From assembly GCA_904418995.1 (NCBI GenBank), contig CAJFQF010000009.1, positions 54,417 to 118,416 on the forward strand: DNA of 64,000 nt, in the 5' to 3' direction. A program made the translations under genes and the position numbers. Each line of letters begins with the position of its first letter. Position 1 is the stretch's first letter. This stretch comes from Heritagella_A intestinalis. Its GTDB lineage: Bacteria > Bacillota > Clostridia > Oscillospirales > Acutalibacteraceae. The notes under the pieces were generated by a model. It saw only the letters and a list, made by a program, of their open reading frames with translations. It was not told the origin of the DNA and did no database searches. Below, piece after piece: positions 57,053-64,000 of this stretch.

Positions 57053-57712
57053 TTAACAGAAAGGCTCTAATTTCTCATTGTATAAATTGGTGCGGGTAAT
57101 CCGTTCGTATAAGTCCAGCCCCAGATGCCGGGCCGCAGCGTCCTTGAGAAGGCCGGGATTCACGCCCCCGTTGAGGCTGATGGGCAGCCGGTGCTCGCCC
57201 CGCAGGGAGCCGTCCTCTGCCAGAGTCAGGGAGAAGTCCTGGAAATAGGGCCGGATGTCAAACTCCTTGGGCCCCTTTTTGGTGTGCTTGGATACCAATA
57301 TCTCCTCCCGGGAAAGGAGCTCCTGCAGCTTGTCCAGAGCCTCCTGGGGGGTGCAGTTTTCCGGCCGGTAGACAATTTCATAGGAAGCCCAGGCCACATC
57401 CTTGGCCTTCATCACCGGCTCCGTCACGTCAAATACGTGAATGTCCAGAGGCAGGGCCGTGTTCAGCCGGCGGATGATTTCCTCCCCGGCCATCTCCTCT
57501 GTCAGGCGGATGTCCATGGATTCCCGCAGGCCGATCATGCCCAGGGAAAGGGGCATGGTAATGGTGAGGAACACATGGGGATGGAACCCCTGGGTGTACC
57601 ACAGGGGCAGCTTGGTTTTGTGGAAGGCCCGGGACATACACCGGTTCAAATCCAGGTGGGAAATATACCGGGCGGTATCCTTCTTCTCAAACCACACGCG
57701 AACGGTCTTCAA
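57053..57712 (-). CDS. TIGR03936 family radical-SAM-associated protein (DUF2344)
   Basis: A 219-residue DUF2344 protein. The opening VRVWFEKKDTARYISHLDLNRCMSRAF and YTQGFHPHVFLTITMPLSLG are diagnostic. It is almost always next to the TIGR03960 radical SAM protein, as here, and near rRNA/ribosomal protein loci in other genomes; its function is not established. The TTG at 57712 has AAAGGAGG eight bases upstream. A longer frame would overlap the upstream gene by over 100 bases without a ribosome site. The chosen start overlaps it by 26 bases. Confidence 0.92.
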   Translation of the reverse strand: MKTVRVWFEKKDTARYISHLDLNRCMSRAFHKTKLPLWYTQGFHPHVFLTITMPLSLGMIGLRESMDIRLTEEMAGEEIIRRLNTALPLDIHVFDVTEPVMKAKDVAWASYEIVYRPENCTPQEALDKLQELLSREEILVSKHTKKGPKEFDIRPYFQDFSLTLAEDGSLRGEHRLPISLNGGVNPGLLKDAAARHLGLDLYERITRTNLYNEKLEPFC

Positions 57713-59546
57713 CGCAGATTCCTCCTTTGAAACAGGCGGCCCCGCAGGCGGAGCATTTTTCACGGCAGTTGGGGGTAGTGGCGGCTTCATAAGCCTTTTT
57801 GCATTCCGCTATGAGGAATTCCTTCCGGATGCCGTAATCCAGATGGTCCCAGGGCAGGACCTCGTCAAAGCTCCGGCGGCGGTTGGCATAGAAGGCCGGG
57901 TCCAGGCCCACCGCTTCAAAGACCGCCAGCCAGTTTTTCAGGGAGAAGCAGTCGCTCCAGCCGTCAAAGTGGAAGCCCCGCTTCCAGGCCTCCTCCAGCA
58001 CCGCGCAGAGCCGGCGGTCGCCCCGGGCGAAAACCGCCTCCATAAAGCTGGTGTCCGCGTCGTGATAGTTCACCGTGAGCTTCCGGGTGGTGATGGAATC
58101 CTTCAGCAGGTACTGCTTGCGGCGGAATTCCTCCATGGTGTCCTGGGGCTCCCACTGGAAGGGGGTAAAGGGCTTGGGCACAAAGGCGGCGGCGCTCACC
58201 GTCACGTTGACGCTCTGGCCCTTGGGACGGCCCTCGCAGTGATAGTAGGCGTCCACCACCTTTTGGCCCAGAGCGGTGATACCCGTGACGTCCTGGTCGG
58301 TTTCAGTGGGCAGGCCGATCATGAAATACAGCTTCACCCGGTTCCAGCCGGCGCCAAAAGCGGTGGTCACCGTATTCAGCAGTTCTTCTTCCCGGACGTT
58401 CTTGTTGATGACGTCCCGCAGCCGCTGGGTGCCGGCCTCCGGGGCAAAGGTCAGGCCGCTTTTCCGCACGGTTTTGATTTTATCCGTCAGCTCGGTGGAG
58501 AAGCCGTCCACCCGCAGGGAGGGCAGGGAGACGTTGACCTTGGCGTCCTTGGTCCAGGTGAGGAGCTCATCCAGCAGCTCGTTGATGCGGGAGTAATCGC
58601 TGGTGCTCAGGGAGGAGAGGGAGATTTCGTCATAGCCGGTGGAGGCGCACAAATCCCGGCACTGGCGGCTGATGGTCTCCACGGATTTCTCAATGACCGG
58701 GCGGTAAATAAACCCGGCCTGGCAGAACCGGCAGCCCCGGATGCAGCCCCGGAACACCTCCGCCACGGCCCGGTCGTGGACAATATCCAGAAAAGGCACC
58801 ACAAAGCTCTCGGGATAATAGGCCTTGTCCAAATCCAGAATGACCCGCTTCTGCACCGTGGCGGGGGCCCCTTCCAGAGGCGTCACGGCCTTCACCGTGC
58901 CATCAGGGTGGTAGTCCACCTGATACAGGGAGGGCACATAGACCCCGGGAATCTGGGCGGCCTCCCGGAGGAATTCCCGGCGGCTCTTGCCCGCTTCCTT
59001 GCAGGCTTGATACAGGTCGATGACCTCCAAATCCACTTCCTCTCCGGCCCCCAGGCAGAACAGGTCGATAAAATCCGCCAGGGGCTCCGGGTTGCAGACG
59101 CAGGGGCCGCCGGCGATGACAATGGGGTCGTCCTCCCGCCGCTGGCCGCTGCGCACAGGGATACCGCCCAAATCCAGCATGTTGAGGACGTTGGTGTAGC
59201 TCATCTCGTATTGGAGGGTAAAGCCCACAAAGTCAAACTGGGAGATGGGGTCCCCGCTTTCCAGACCGTACAGGGGAAGGCCCTCTTTGCGCATGAGCTC
59301 CTCCATGTCCACCCAGGGGGCAAATACCCGCTCGCACCAGACGTCCTCCCGCTGGTTCATCAGGCCATAGAGGATTTTCATGCCCAAATGGGACATCCCG
59401 ATTTCATAAGTATCGGGGAAACAAAAAGCAAACCGGGTCTTTACCCGGGAAGGGTCTTTCCTCACGGCGTTGAGCTCGCCGCCTACATACCGGCCCGGCT
59501 TTTGGACCTTGGATAAAATTTGCTCCAGCTTTTCGCTCAGCTTCAA
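57687..59546 (-). CDS. TIGR03960 family B12-binding radical SAM protein
   Basis: A 619-residue radical SAM protein. A cobalamin-binding-like N-terminal domain (residues about 25-200, TRFAFCFPDTYEIGMSHLG) precedes the cluster motif CIRGCRFCQAG (Cx3Cx2C) near residues 275-285. The C-terminus has a second cysteine set, CREKCSACGAACFKGGIC. It is the constant partner of the DUF2344 protein downstream. The start is TTG at 59546 with AAGGAGG eight bases upstream. Its substrate, possibly RNA, is unknown to me. Confidence 0.93.
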   Translation of the reverse strand: MKLSEKLEQILSKVQKPGRYVGGELNAVRKDPSRVKTRFAFCFPDTYEIGMSHLGMKILYGLMNQREDVWCERVFAPWVDMEELMRKEGLPLYGLESGDPISQFDFVGFTLQYEMSYTNVLNMLDLGGIPVRSGQRREDDPIVIAGGPCVCNPEPLADFIDLFCLGAGEEVDLEVIDLYQACKEAGKSRREFLREAAQIPGVYVPSLYQVDYHPDGTVKAVTPLEGAPATVQKRVILDLDKAYYPESFVVPFLDIVHDRAVAEVFRGCIRGCRFCQAGFIYRPVIEKSVETISRQCRDLCASTGYDEISLSSLSTSDYSRINELLDELLTWTKDAKVNVSLPSLRVDGFSTELTDKIKTVRKSGLTFAPEAGTQRLRDVINKNVREEELLNTVTTAFGAGWNRVKLYFMIGLPTETDQDVTGITALGQKVVDAYYHCEGRPKGQSVNVTVSAAAFVPKPFTPFQWEPQDTMEEFRRKQYLLKDSITTRKLTVNYHDADTSFMEAVFARGDRRLCAVLEEAWKRGFHFDGWSDCFSLKNWLAVFEAVGLDPAFYANRRRSFDEVLPWDHLDYGIRKEFLIAECKKAYEAATTPNCREKCSACGAACFKGGICVEDRSRVV

Positions 59547-59646
59547 TCTTTCCGCCTCCTTGTTTTCCCAGGCCAAGGGGCCCGGCTCGCAGAATCGTGC
59601 AGACTATTATACCATACTTCCCCGGGATTTCAAACCCGGCTGGCAT

Positions 59647-59690
59647 ACAAAAAGCCGCCTGGCCTCCCTACAGGGGAAACCAAGCGGCCA
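59647..59690 (-). terminator. Rho-independent terminator of pduL
   Basis: On the minus strand GCCGCTTGG and CCAGGCGGC pair with an inner stem and are followed by TTTTTGT. It lies 24 bases past the pduL stop codon. Confidence 0.85.
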
Positions 59691-59713
59691 TAAAAAGGCG
59701 TTCCGGGGTGCAA

Positions 59714-60280
59714 TTACAGGATGATTTCGCCATCCACGGTGCCGGGGAGGCCGGCAGCATTGGACTCGTCGGTGTCAATGTGCATGGCCAGGGCATACTT
59801 GGGGCTGACGCGGCACACCACATCGCCGAAAACCAGGGAGCGGCCGTTATAGTCTAGCTTCACGGAGACAATCTGCTTGTCCGTAACGCCGGCCTGCTGG
59901 GCCTCTTCGGGGTTGAAGTGAATGTGGCGCTTGGCAGCGATAACGCCGTGGGTAATCTCCACCTCGCCGGCAGGCCCGATGAGCTTGCAGCCGGGGGTGC
60001 CGGCCAGATCGCCGGATTCCCGGATGGGGGGATTGATGCCCAGCTTACGGGCGTCGGTGAGGGCCACTTCCACCTGGGTTTCCGGGCGCACCGGGCCCAG
60101 GATGGACATTTTCAGGGAACCCTTGGGGCCCACTACCTCTACCTTCTCATTGGTGGCGAACTGGCCGGGCTGAGAGAGGTCTTTTTTATGGCTGAGGACG
60201 GCGCCCTTGCCGAACAGGGTCTCCAAATCCTCCTGGGTGACATGCAGATGACGTGCGGAAGTTTCTACCATTACCTTCAA
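59714..60280 (-). CDS. pduL: Phosphate propanoyltransferase (PduL-type phosphotransacylase)
   Basis: A 188-residue PduL that swaps CoA and phosphate on acetyl or propanoyl groups, an alternative to Pta. Zinc-binding histidines are in SARHLHVTQED and AAKRHIHFNPEEA, and the two repeated beta-barrel domains are intact (ALTDARKLGINPPIRESGDLAGTPG). No N-terminal microcompartment targeting peptide and no pdu/eut genes are present, so it is likely the housekeeping acetate-forming enzyme. The TTG at 60280 lies nine bases after AGGAG; the ATG at 60289 touches that ribosome site, so TTG is preferred. Confidence 0.93.
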   Translation of the reverse strand: MKVMVETSARHLHVTQEDLETLFGKGAVLSHKKDLSQPGQFATNEKVEVVGPKGSLKMSILGPVRPETQVEVALTDARKLGINPPIRESGDLAGTPGCKLIGPAGEVEITHGVIAAKRHIHFNPEEAQQAGVTDKQIVSVKLDYNGRSLVFGDVVCRVSPKYALAMHIDTDESNAAGLPGTVDGEIIL

Positions 60281-60395
60281 TGGAAACATCTCCTACTTTA
60301 ATAAATTTACCTTCAACGGAGACGCCGGGAGCGCCCCGCTTTCTTATTGTACTATCTCCGGCGCTGGATTGCAACTGGAAAGGCAGAGAATTCTT

Positions 60396-60424
60396 TTGGA
60401 TTTTGTCGGGAGCCGTGGTATAAT
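60396..60424 (+). promoter_or_regulatory. Promoter of the uracil-DNA glycosylase gene
   Basis: TTGGAT at 60396-60401, 17-bp spacer, extended -10 TGG-TATAAT with TATAAT at 60419-60424. Confidence 0.75.
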
Positions 60425-60463
60425 AAATCCACTATGCAATCCCATGAAATAGGAGGAACGGTT

Positions 60464-61075
60464 ATGACCCAATGGAGCAGCTTAGAAAAGGATTGCCTCA
60501 ACTGCCAAAAATGCGGCCTTTGCAGCACCCGGCACCACGTGGTGTTTGGGGCGGGAAATCCGCAGGCCCCGGTGCTTTTTGTGGGGGAAGGCCCCGGGGA
60601 GCGGGAAGATTTGGAGGGCATCCCCTTTGTGGGACGGGCCGGCCAGCTTTTGGATAAGCTGTTGGCAGCGGTGGATTTGGACCGGGAAAAGGATTTGTAC
60701 ATCACCAATATGGTCAAGTGCCGGCCGCCCCAGAACCGGGACCCCAAACCGGAAGAGCAGGAAGCCTGTATGGAGTGGCTGCGGCAGCAGGTGGCCCTGA
60801 TGCGCCCCAAAGTAGTGGTCTGCCTGGGGCGCATTGCCGCCATGAAGCTCATTAAGCCGGACATGAAGATTACCCGGGAACACGGGAAGATTTTTAAGAA
60901 AGGGGACCTGCTGATGATGGCTACTCTGCATCCGGCGGCCCTGCTGCGCAACCCCTCGGCAAAGCCCGGGGCTTTTGAGGATTTCCTTCGTCTCCAGCGG
61001 CTTTTGCAGGAAAATGGCCAGACTAAGTCTGGGCGGAGAGCCTCCGCAGGCGATCCGCGAGGCGGCATCATCTGA
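60464..61075 (+). CDS. Uracil-DNA glycosylase, family 4 (iron-sulfur)
   Basis: A 203-residue repair enzyme that removes uracil from DNA. The cysteines CLNCQKCGLC begin the 4Fe-4S site. The catalytic loop is VGEGPGEREDLEGIPFVGRAGQLLD, and ATLHPAALLRN carries the His motif. AGGAGGAA precedes the ATG at 60464. The last 18 residues (QTKSGRRASAGDPRGGII) are encoded by a repeat element starting at 61019, so the natural C-terminus was probably replaced or extended by insertion of that repeat. Confidence 0.93.
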   Translation: MTQWSSLEKDCLNCQKCGLCSTRHHVVFGAGNPQAPVLFVGEGPGEREDLEGIPFVGRAGQLLDKLLAAVDLDREKDLYITNMVKCRPPQNRDPKPEEQEACMEWLRQQVALMRPKVVVCLGRIAAMKLIKPDMKITREHGKIFKKGDLLMMATLHPAALLRNPSAKPGAFEDFLRLQRLLQENGQTKSGRRASAGDPRGGII

Positions 61076-61195
61076 GAGCACCCTTTTCTCCCGCGCCGCA
61101 TAGTATGCAGTTCCAAGCCGCGCAAGGCTAAGCCTTGATGTAAGCCGCGAGGAAACGACATCTATGAGCAGCCTTTTCTCCCGCGCAAGCGGCCT
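61019..61195 (+). repeat. Structured repeats, copies B and C (plus orientation)
   Basis: Copy B (61055-61099) and copy C (61145-61195) share a CCGCGAGG start, a central CATCT(A/G)(T)GAG and a CTTTTCTCCCGCG end. The leader 61019-61042 (palindrome AGACTAAGTCT, then GGGCGGAGAGCC) matches 56780-56803. The uracil-DNA glycosylase stop codon lies inside copy B. Confidence 0.75.
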
Positions 61196-61816
61196 GAGTG
61201 AAGGGCCCCCTCCTTGCTTTTCGTTTTTTCTTCTTATCCATAATTCATCTATTAGCTACCTTGCCGCTCATGCCGCGGCGGGGCACTTCCTTTTCTCCTA
61301 AGATGAGAAAAGGAAGCAAAAGAATCAGGAAGGGCGTCATCTTGACACGCCAAGCGAAATCATCCTGCAAGCAAGCTTGCGGATGCATTTCGATGGCGGT
61401 CAGGGTAGCTTTTTTTAACGCGGGGCAGTGGCATCAAGAAACAACCTGTTCCCTCGCGTCGCTATTATTTTCCCATTCAGGCAGCTTCTTTTTCATTCAG
61501 CAGCGGAACAGCCTGCCTGATAGGAGAAAGCCCGATAAGTTGGAGGGCTGATGCTGGTTGATGCGTTGGAGATACCTAACTAAACGGGGGCGACTGCTTC
61601 GGTTGTTGTTTCCACAGCCGGAGCCCCCGTTTCACAGAGTTTCTTTGCGTGGGACTTTTCGCGCTCAAGCCGCGTAGGCTTGCGAATCTTTTCCTCCATT
61701 TTCTTTTCGTAAGAAAATGGAGTGCCCTCCGCATAGGAGAGGGAGGGGATTCAGGGCCGCGCCCTGAAAAAGAGGAGTTTGGGAGAACACAGCCTGCAAA
61801 TCCAGCATTTGCCCCC
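61196..61816. other. Non-coding interior between opposed repeats
   Basis: Open frames here lack ribosome sites and look like translated repeats. Three hairpins are clear: TCCTTTTCTC-CTAAGAT-GAGAAAAGGA near 61290, ACGGGGGC/GCCCCCGT spanning about 61584-61631, and TCCATTTTCTTTTCG with TAAGAAAATGGA near 61696-61722. The composition is more AT-rich in places than flanking genes. I see no transposase or inverted terminal repeat of a known insertion sequence. Confidence 0.55.
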
Positions 61817-61930
61817 AGGCCGCTTACGCGGGAAGCAAGGTTACTCATAGATGATGCTGCCTCGCGGATTGCCTGCGGAGGCTCTCCGCCGCGGGAAGCA
61901 AGGTTGCTCTTAGATGATGCTGCCCCGCGG
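61817..61930 (-). repeat. Structured repeats, copies D and E (minus orientation)
   Basis: Copy D (61817-61867) is the reverse complement type of copies A and C, with the same 51-bp length. Copy E (61887-61930) is the inverted counterpart of copy B. The linker GGCGGAGAGCCTCCGCAGG (minus strand) between them equals the leader of copy B. The stop codon of the SDR gene (61910-61912) lies inside copy E. Confidence 0.75.
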
Positions 61931-62935
61931 CCTGCCAGCGGGGGCTCCCCGCCGCTGGAGCCACAGGACGGTGTCGTGGAGGGTTTGCATCAAATCCCGG
62001 GGGCGATAGTCCAGCTCGGCAGTGGCCTTGTCGTGGGAAAAGCGGTCGTTGCTTTTGAGAGTGTAGAGGGAGTAGGAAGTGAACAGGGGACGGGCCTTTT
62101 TCTTTTTGGCCGCCCATTGCAGCAGCGGGGCCGCTCCCTTGGCCATCCACATGGGGAGCACCGGCAGCCTTCTCCCGCCGGAAACGCTCCGCACCATGGA
62201 GAGGACGTCCCGCAGCTCATAGTGGCGGTTGGAAAGGATGTAGCACTGGCCCGGGCGTCCCTTTTCCGCCGCCAGCAGACAGCCCTTGGCCACATCCCGC
62301 ACATCCACAAAGTCATAGCCTCCATTGACGCAGGCGGGCAGCCGGCCCCGGATATACTCGCTGACCATCTGCACCAGGTGATTCCCGGAGCGGTCATAGG
62401 GGCCTAAAATTCCCGAGGGGTGTACCACCACAGCGTCCAGGCCCTCCGAAGCGGCGTCCAGCACCAGCTGGGTGGCCTCCGCTTTGGTTTTGGCATAGCC
62501 GCCGGTCACCTCTCCTGGGGAAAAGTGGTTCACTTCGGTGAGCACGCTGGTCTTGTCCTTTTCGGGAATGGCGTGAACAGAACTCACATAGACCAACCGC
62601 TGTATCCCATATTCCCGGCACAGGGCGACAATGTTCCGGGTGCCGTTGACATTGACGTCATAGAGCTGAGGGGAGACGGTTTCGGAAATATCCACAATCC
62701 CCGCGGTGTGGATGACCACAGCCTGGCATCCCTCCAGACCCTGAAACAGGGGGCGCAGGCTTTCCGGGTCCCGGACGTCCCCCTGAAAATAGCGCAGGTT
62801 CCTCCGGGCAGGCGCTGCCTCTCCCGGCAGAACCAGCCCCCGGACCGGCTCCCCGGTTTTTTCCAAAAGCCGAAGGAGGGTGCTTCCCAAATGGCCGGCA
62901 GCGCCGGTGATAATCCAGATTCTTTTCATTTTCAT
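61910..62935 (-). CDS. NAD-dependent epimerase/dehydratase (extended SDR)
   Basis: A 341-residue extended short-chain dehydrogenase. The Rossmann motif TGAAGHLGSTLLR (TGxxGxxG) is at residues 10-22, with VVIHTAGIVD as the adenine-side strand. The catalytic set is YVSSVHAIPE for Ser and GGYAKTKAEA for Tyr-x3-Lys. It resembles dihydroflavonol-4-reductase/3-beta-HSD-like members; the substrate is unknown. GAGAGGAAG precedes the ATG. The last residues RRGAPAGRPRGSII are encoded by a copy of the same repeat that ends the convergent uracil-DNA glycosylase. Confidence 0.88.
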   Translation of the reverse strand: MKMKRIWIITGAAGHLGSTLLRLLEKTGEPVRGLVLPGEAAPARRNLRYFQGDVRDPESLRPLFQGLEGCQAVVIHTAGIVDISETVSPQLYDVNVNGTRNIVALCREYGIQRLVYVSSVHAIPEKDKTSVLTEVNHFSPGEVTGGYAKTKAEATQLVLDAASEGLDAVVVHPSGILGPYDRSGNHLVQMVSEYIRGRLPACVNGGYDFVDVRDVAKGCLLAAEKGRPGQCYILSNRHYELRDVLSMVRSVSGGRRLPVLPMWMAKGAAPLLQWAAKKKKARPLFTSYSLYTLKSNDRFSHDKATAELDYRPRDLMQTLHDTVLWLQRRGAPAGRPRGSII

Positions 62936-63069
62936 CAGGCTTCCTCTCTTCCCGAATCCGGGAGCACAGCCCTACTGCAGGGCGATAAACGGTATTCCAT
63001 TGGCAAGGATAGTATACCATAGAGAGATGGCTCTCATTTGAAGAATTTAAGTAGAAATCATGAAGGCGC

Positions 63070-63107
63070 AAAAAAGAGCGCTCCCACTGCCGGGAAGCGC
63101 TCTTCTC
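63070..63107 (-). terminator. Rho-independent terminator of the lipoprotein gene
   Basis: On the minus strand AAGAGCGCTTCCC and GGGAGCGCTCTT pair around CGGCAGT and run into TTTTTT. Confidence 0.9.
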
Positions 63108-63115
63108 TGATGGGA

Positions 63116-63892
63116 TTATTCTGTTGCCAGGCCCTCTGTGCCGTCTGTAATGGCGGAGGGGTCCACTTCTTCATAGGAGTCCGGGTCGTCCACCTGGATG
63201 GTAACCTCCGCGCCGGGGTTCTGCAGGGTCAGGTCAATGGTCATGTCCATGGTCCCCGTCATGCCGTCGGAGTCCATGCTGGCAGAGAAGGAGAACTTCT
63301 GGCCGGAAAGATAGCCGTCCTTGTCAATGGTGAATTGGCCGGAGGCGTCGGTAATATCCATATCCTGGGCATCCTGGACGGCCCCCATAATCTCCTCAAT
63401 CAGGGCGTCGCCGCCGGTGAAGGAAATCACCCGGTTGTCCCCGTCCTGGGTGATGGATACGTCCTCCAAGGAGGAGAAGTCCGTGGGGGTACCCGACGCA
63501 TCCAGCAGGTTTTCCCCTTGGGTGGCCAGAAATTCGTCATAGTCGGCGGCGTATTTCATTTTGGAGCCCATGGTGTCCACATAGCACCAGCCGTCCTGAT
63601 AGATGGTGTGGGCCTCTACGGATTCCCCAAACAGGTCCATGGAGACCACAGCCTCCACCTGGGGGTTCTCCTGGTCGTTGACCATCTTCAGGCTTTGGTC
63701 GATGTCCATCCCCAGCTGGATGCCGCCCATGTCCATCTGGGCTGACATGGCCACCGCGTATTCCGCGCTGGACAGGGCGTTGGTCTTGGCAGCGGCGCTT
63801 TCCAGCATTTCCTGGGGCGTCTGCGGCTGGCAGCCGGCCAGGGCCAGCATCATGCCGGCAGCCAACAGGGCCGAAAGGATTCTCTTTTTCAT
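63116..63892 (-). CDS. Lipoprotein of unknown function
   Basis: A 258-residue secreted lipoprotein. The signal peptide MKKRILSALLAAGMMLALAG ends in the lipobox LALAGC with Cys21 as the lipidated residue. The mature part is rich in Asp, Ser and Met and built of alternating strands (AEYAVAMSAQMDMGGIQLG and VEAVVSMDLFGESVEAHTIY), like LolA/DUF6612-type half-barrels found in many clostridial lipoproteins. The partner is unknown. AGGAGA precedes the ATG. The gene ends in a strong terminator. Confidence 0.87.
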   Translation of the reverse strand: MKKRILSALLAAGMMLALAGCQPQTPQEMLESAAAKTNALSSAEYAVAMSAQMDMGGIQLGMDIDQSLKMVNDQENPQVEAVVSMDLFGESVEAHTIYQDGWCYVDTMGSKMKYAADYDEFLATQGENLLDASGTPTDFSSLEDVSITQDGDNRVISFTGGDALIEEIMGAVQDAQDMDITDASGQFTIDKDGYLSGQKFSFSASMDSDGMTGTMDMTIDLTLQNPGAEVTIQVDDPDSYEEVDPSAITDGTEGLATE

Positions 63893-63925
63893 TGTCTATC
63901 TCTCCTATTACAATAAATTTGGACA

Positions 63926-63958
63926 GGAAAGCCGGGCAGCCAGTCCGGCTTTTCTTCC
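63926..63958. other. Hairpin upstream of the lipoprotein gene
   Basis: GGAAAGCCGGG and CCGGCTTTTC pair around CAGCCAGT. It resembles a bidirectional terminator for a gene beyond the window. A TACAAT at 63975-63980 on the plus strand could be a -10 box, but no -35 box or start codon is visible before the edge. Confidence 0.45.
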
Positions 63959-64000
63959 GTCTCGTGCCTAAGCTACAATGAGAGGAGCAACTGGCTGACC

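Noticed and set aside
57441..59516. A 691-codon plus-strand open frame opposite the TIGR03960 gene
   Set aside because: Antisense shadow; the minus-strand radical SAM protein has all motifs and a strong ribosome site.
61198..61551. A possible 117-residue protein in the island between the opposed repeats
   Set aside because: No ribosome site at the start, translation crosses hairpins and looks compositionally random.
61576..61848. A possible 90-residue minus-strand protein in the same island
   Set aside because: Its start lies inside repeat copy D, the sequence is Lys/Arg/Ser-rich without family resemblance, and it crosses two strong hairpins.

Overview
The window looks like chromosome of a GC-rich gut-type Clostridia, most plausibly Oscillospiraceae/Ruminococcaceae. 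The signs are sigma-A type promoters, strong AGGAGG ribosome sites, frequent TTG and GTG starts, an SRP RNA directly upstream of dnaX-ybaB-recR, a short clostridial ThiC, ThyX instead of ThyA, a Bce-type two-component/ABC module and a NiaR regulator. The genus is inferred from style only. Nearly all genes up to 56 kb are on the plus strand. No phage, insertion sequence, CRISPR array or ribosomal RNA is visible.

Layout. 0-8.6 kb: tail of a penicillin-binding protein, a TIM-barrel epimerase plus cupin pair behind a perfect cre-like operator, HIT and HAD proteins, carB, a GNAT protein and a monofunctional peptidoglycan glycosyltransferase. 8.6-20 kb: an ABC pair, dinB, FMN-riboswitch ribU, SAM-riboswitch metK-luxS, recD2, comF and an unrecognised 410-aa gene. 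20-27.6 kb: a UroD-like protein (minus strand), then the TPP-riboswitch operon thiS-thiF-thiG-thiH-thiE/tenI-thiC, then a DUF3737 protein. 28.1-31.5 kb: tRNA cluster Asp-Phe-Gly-Cys, an HD protein and an aconitase-family hydratase. 31.5-43.2 kb: a Mef-like exporter behind a 12-codon leader peptide, a GH3 glucosidase, then thyX-tmk-DUF2156-GNAT and DJ-1-fthC-mltG-U32. 43.3-46.5 kb: SRP RNA, dnaX, ybaB, recR. 46.5-51.8 kb: cobO and a BceRS-BceAB module. 52-56.7 kb: a YdcF-like protein, an ABC polysaccharide-type exporter pair, niaR, a methyltransferase and an ECF S-component. 57-64 kb (mostly minus strand): the TIGR03960/TIGR03936 radical SAM pair, pduL, a family 4 uracil-DNA glycosylase (plus strand), an SDR and a lipoprotein.

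How parts connect. The promoter regions of the glycosyltransferase (7.8 kb) and of bceAB (48.9 kb) share a gap-free 73-bp element. It carries a BceR-type operator, a second half-site 20 bp on, a hairpin and a -10 box at identical spacing, which suggests one cell-envelope stress regulon. The ECF S-component at 56 kb has two TGTC-NN-GACA palindromes, one on the -35 box and one just past the -10 box; niaR lies 1.5 kb away, so it is probably a niacin transporter repressed by NiaR. Three riboswitches within 9 kb govern riboflavin uptake, SAM/AI-2 metabolism and thiamine synthesis.

A family of short structured repeats lies at 56.8-57.0 and 61.0-61.93 kb. Two convergent genes (uracil-DNA glycosylase and SDR) have taken their last codons and stop from opposite copies, so both proteins end in a similar PRG(G/S)II tail.
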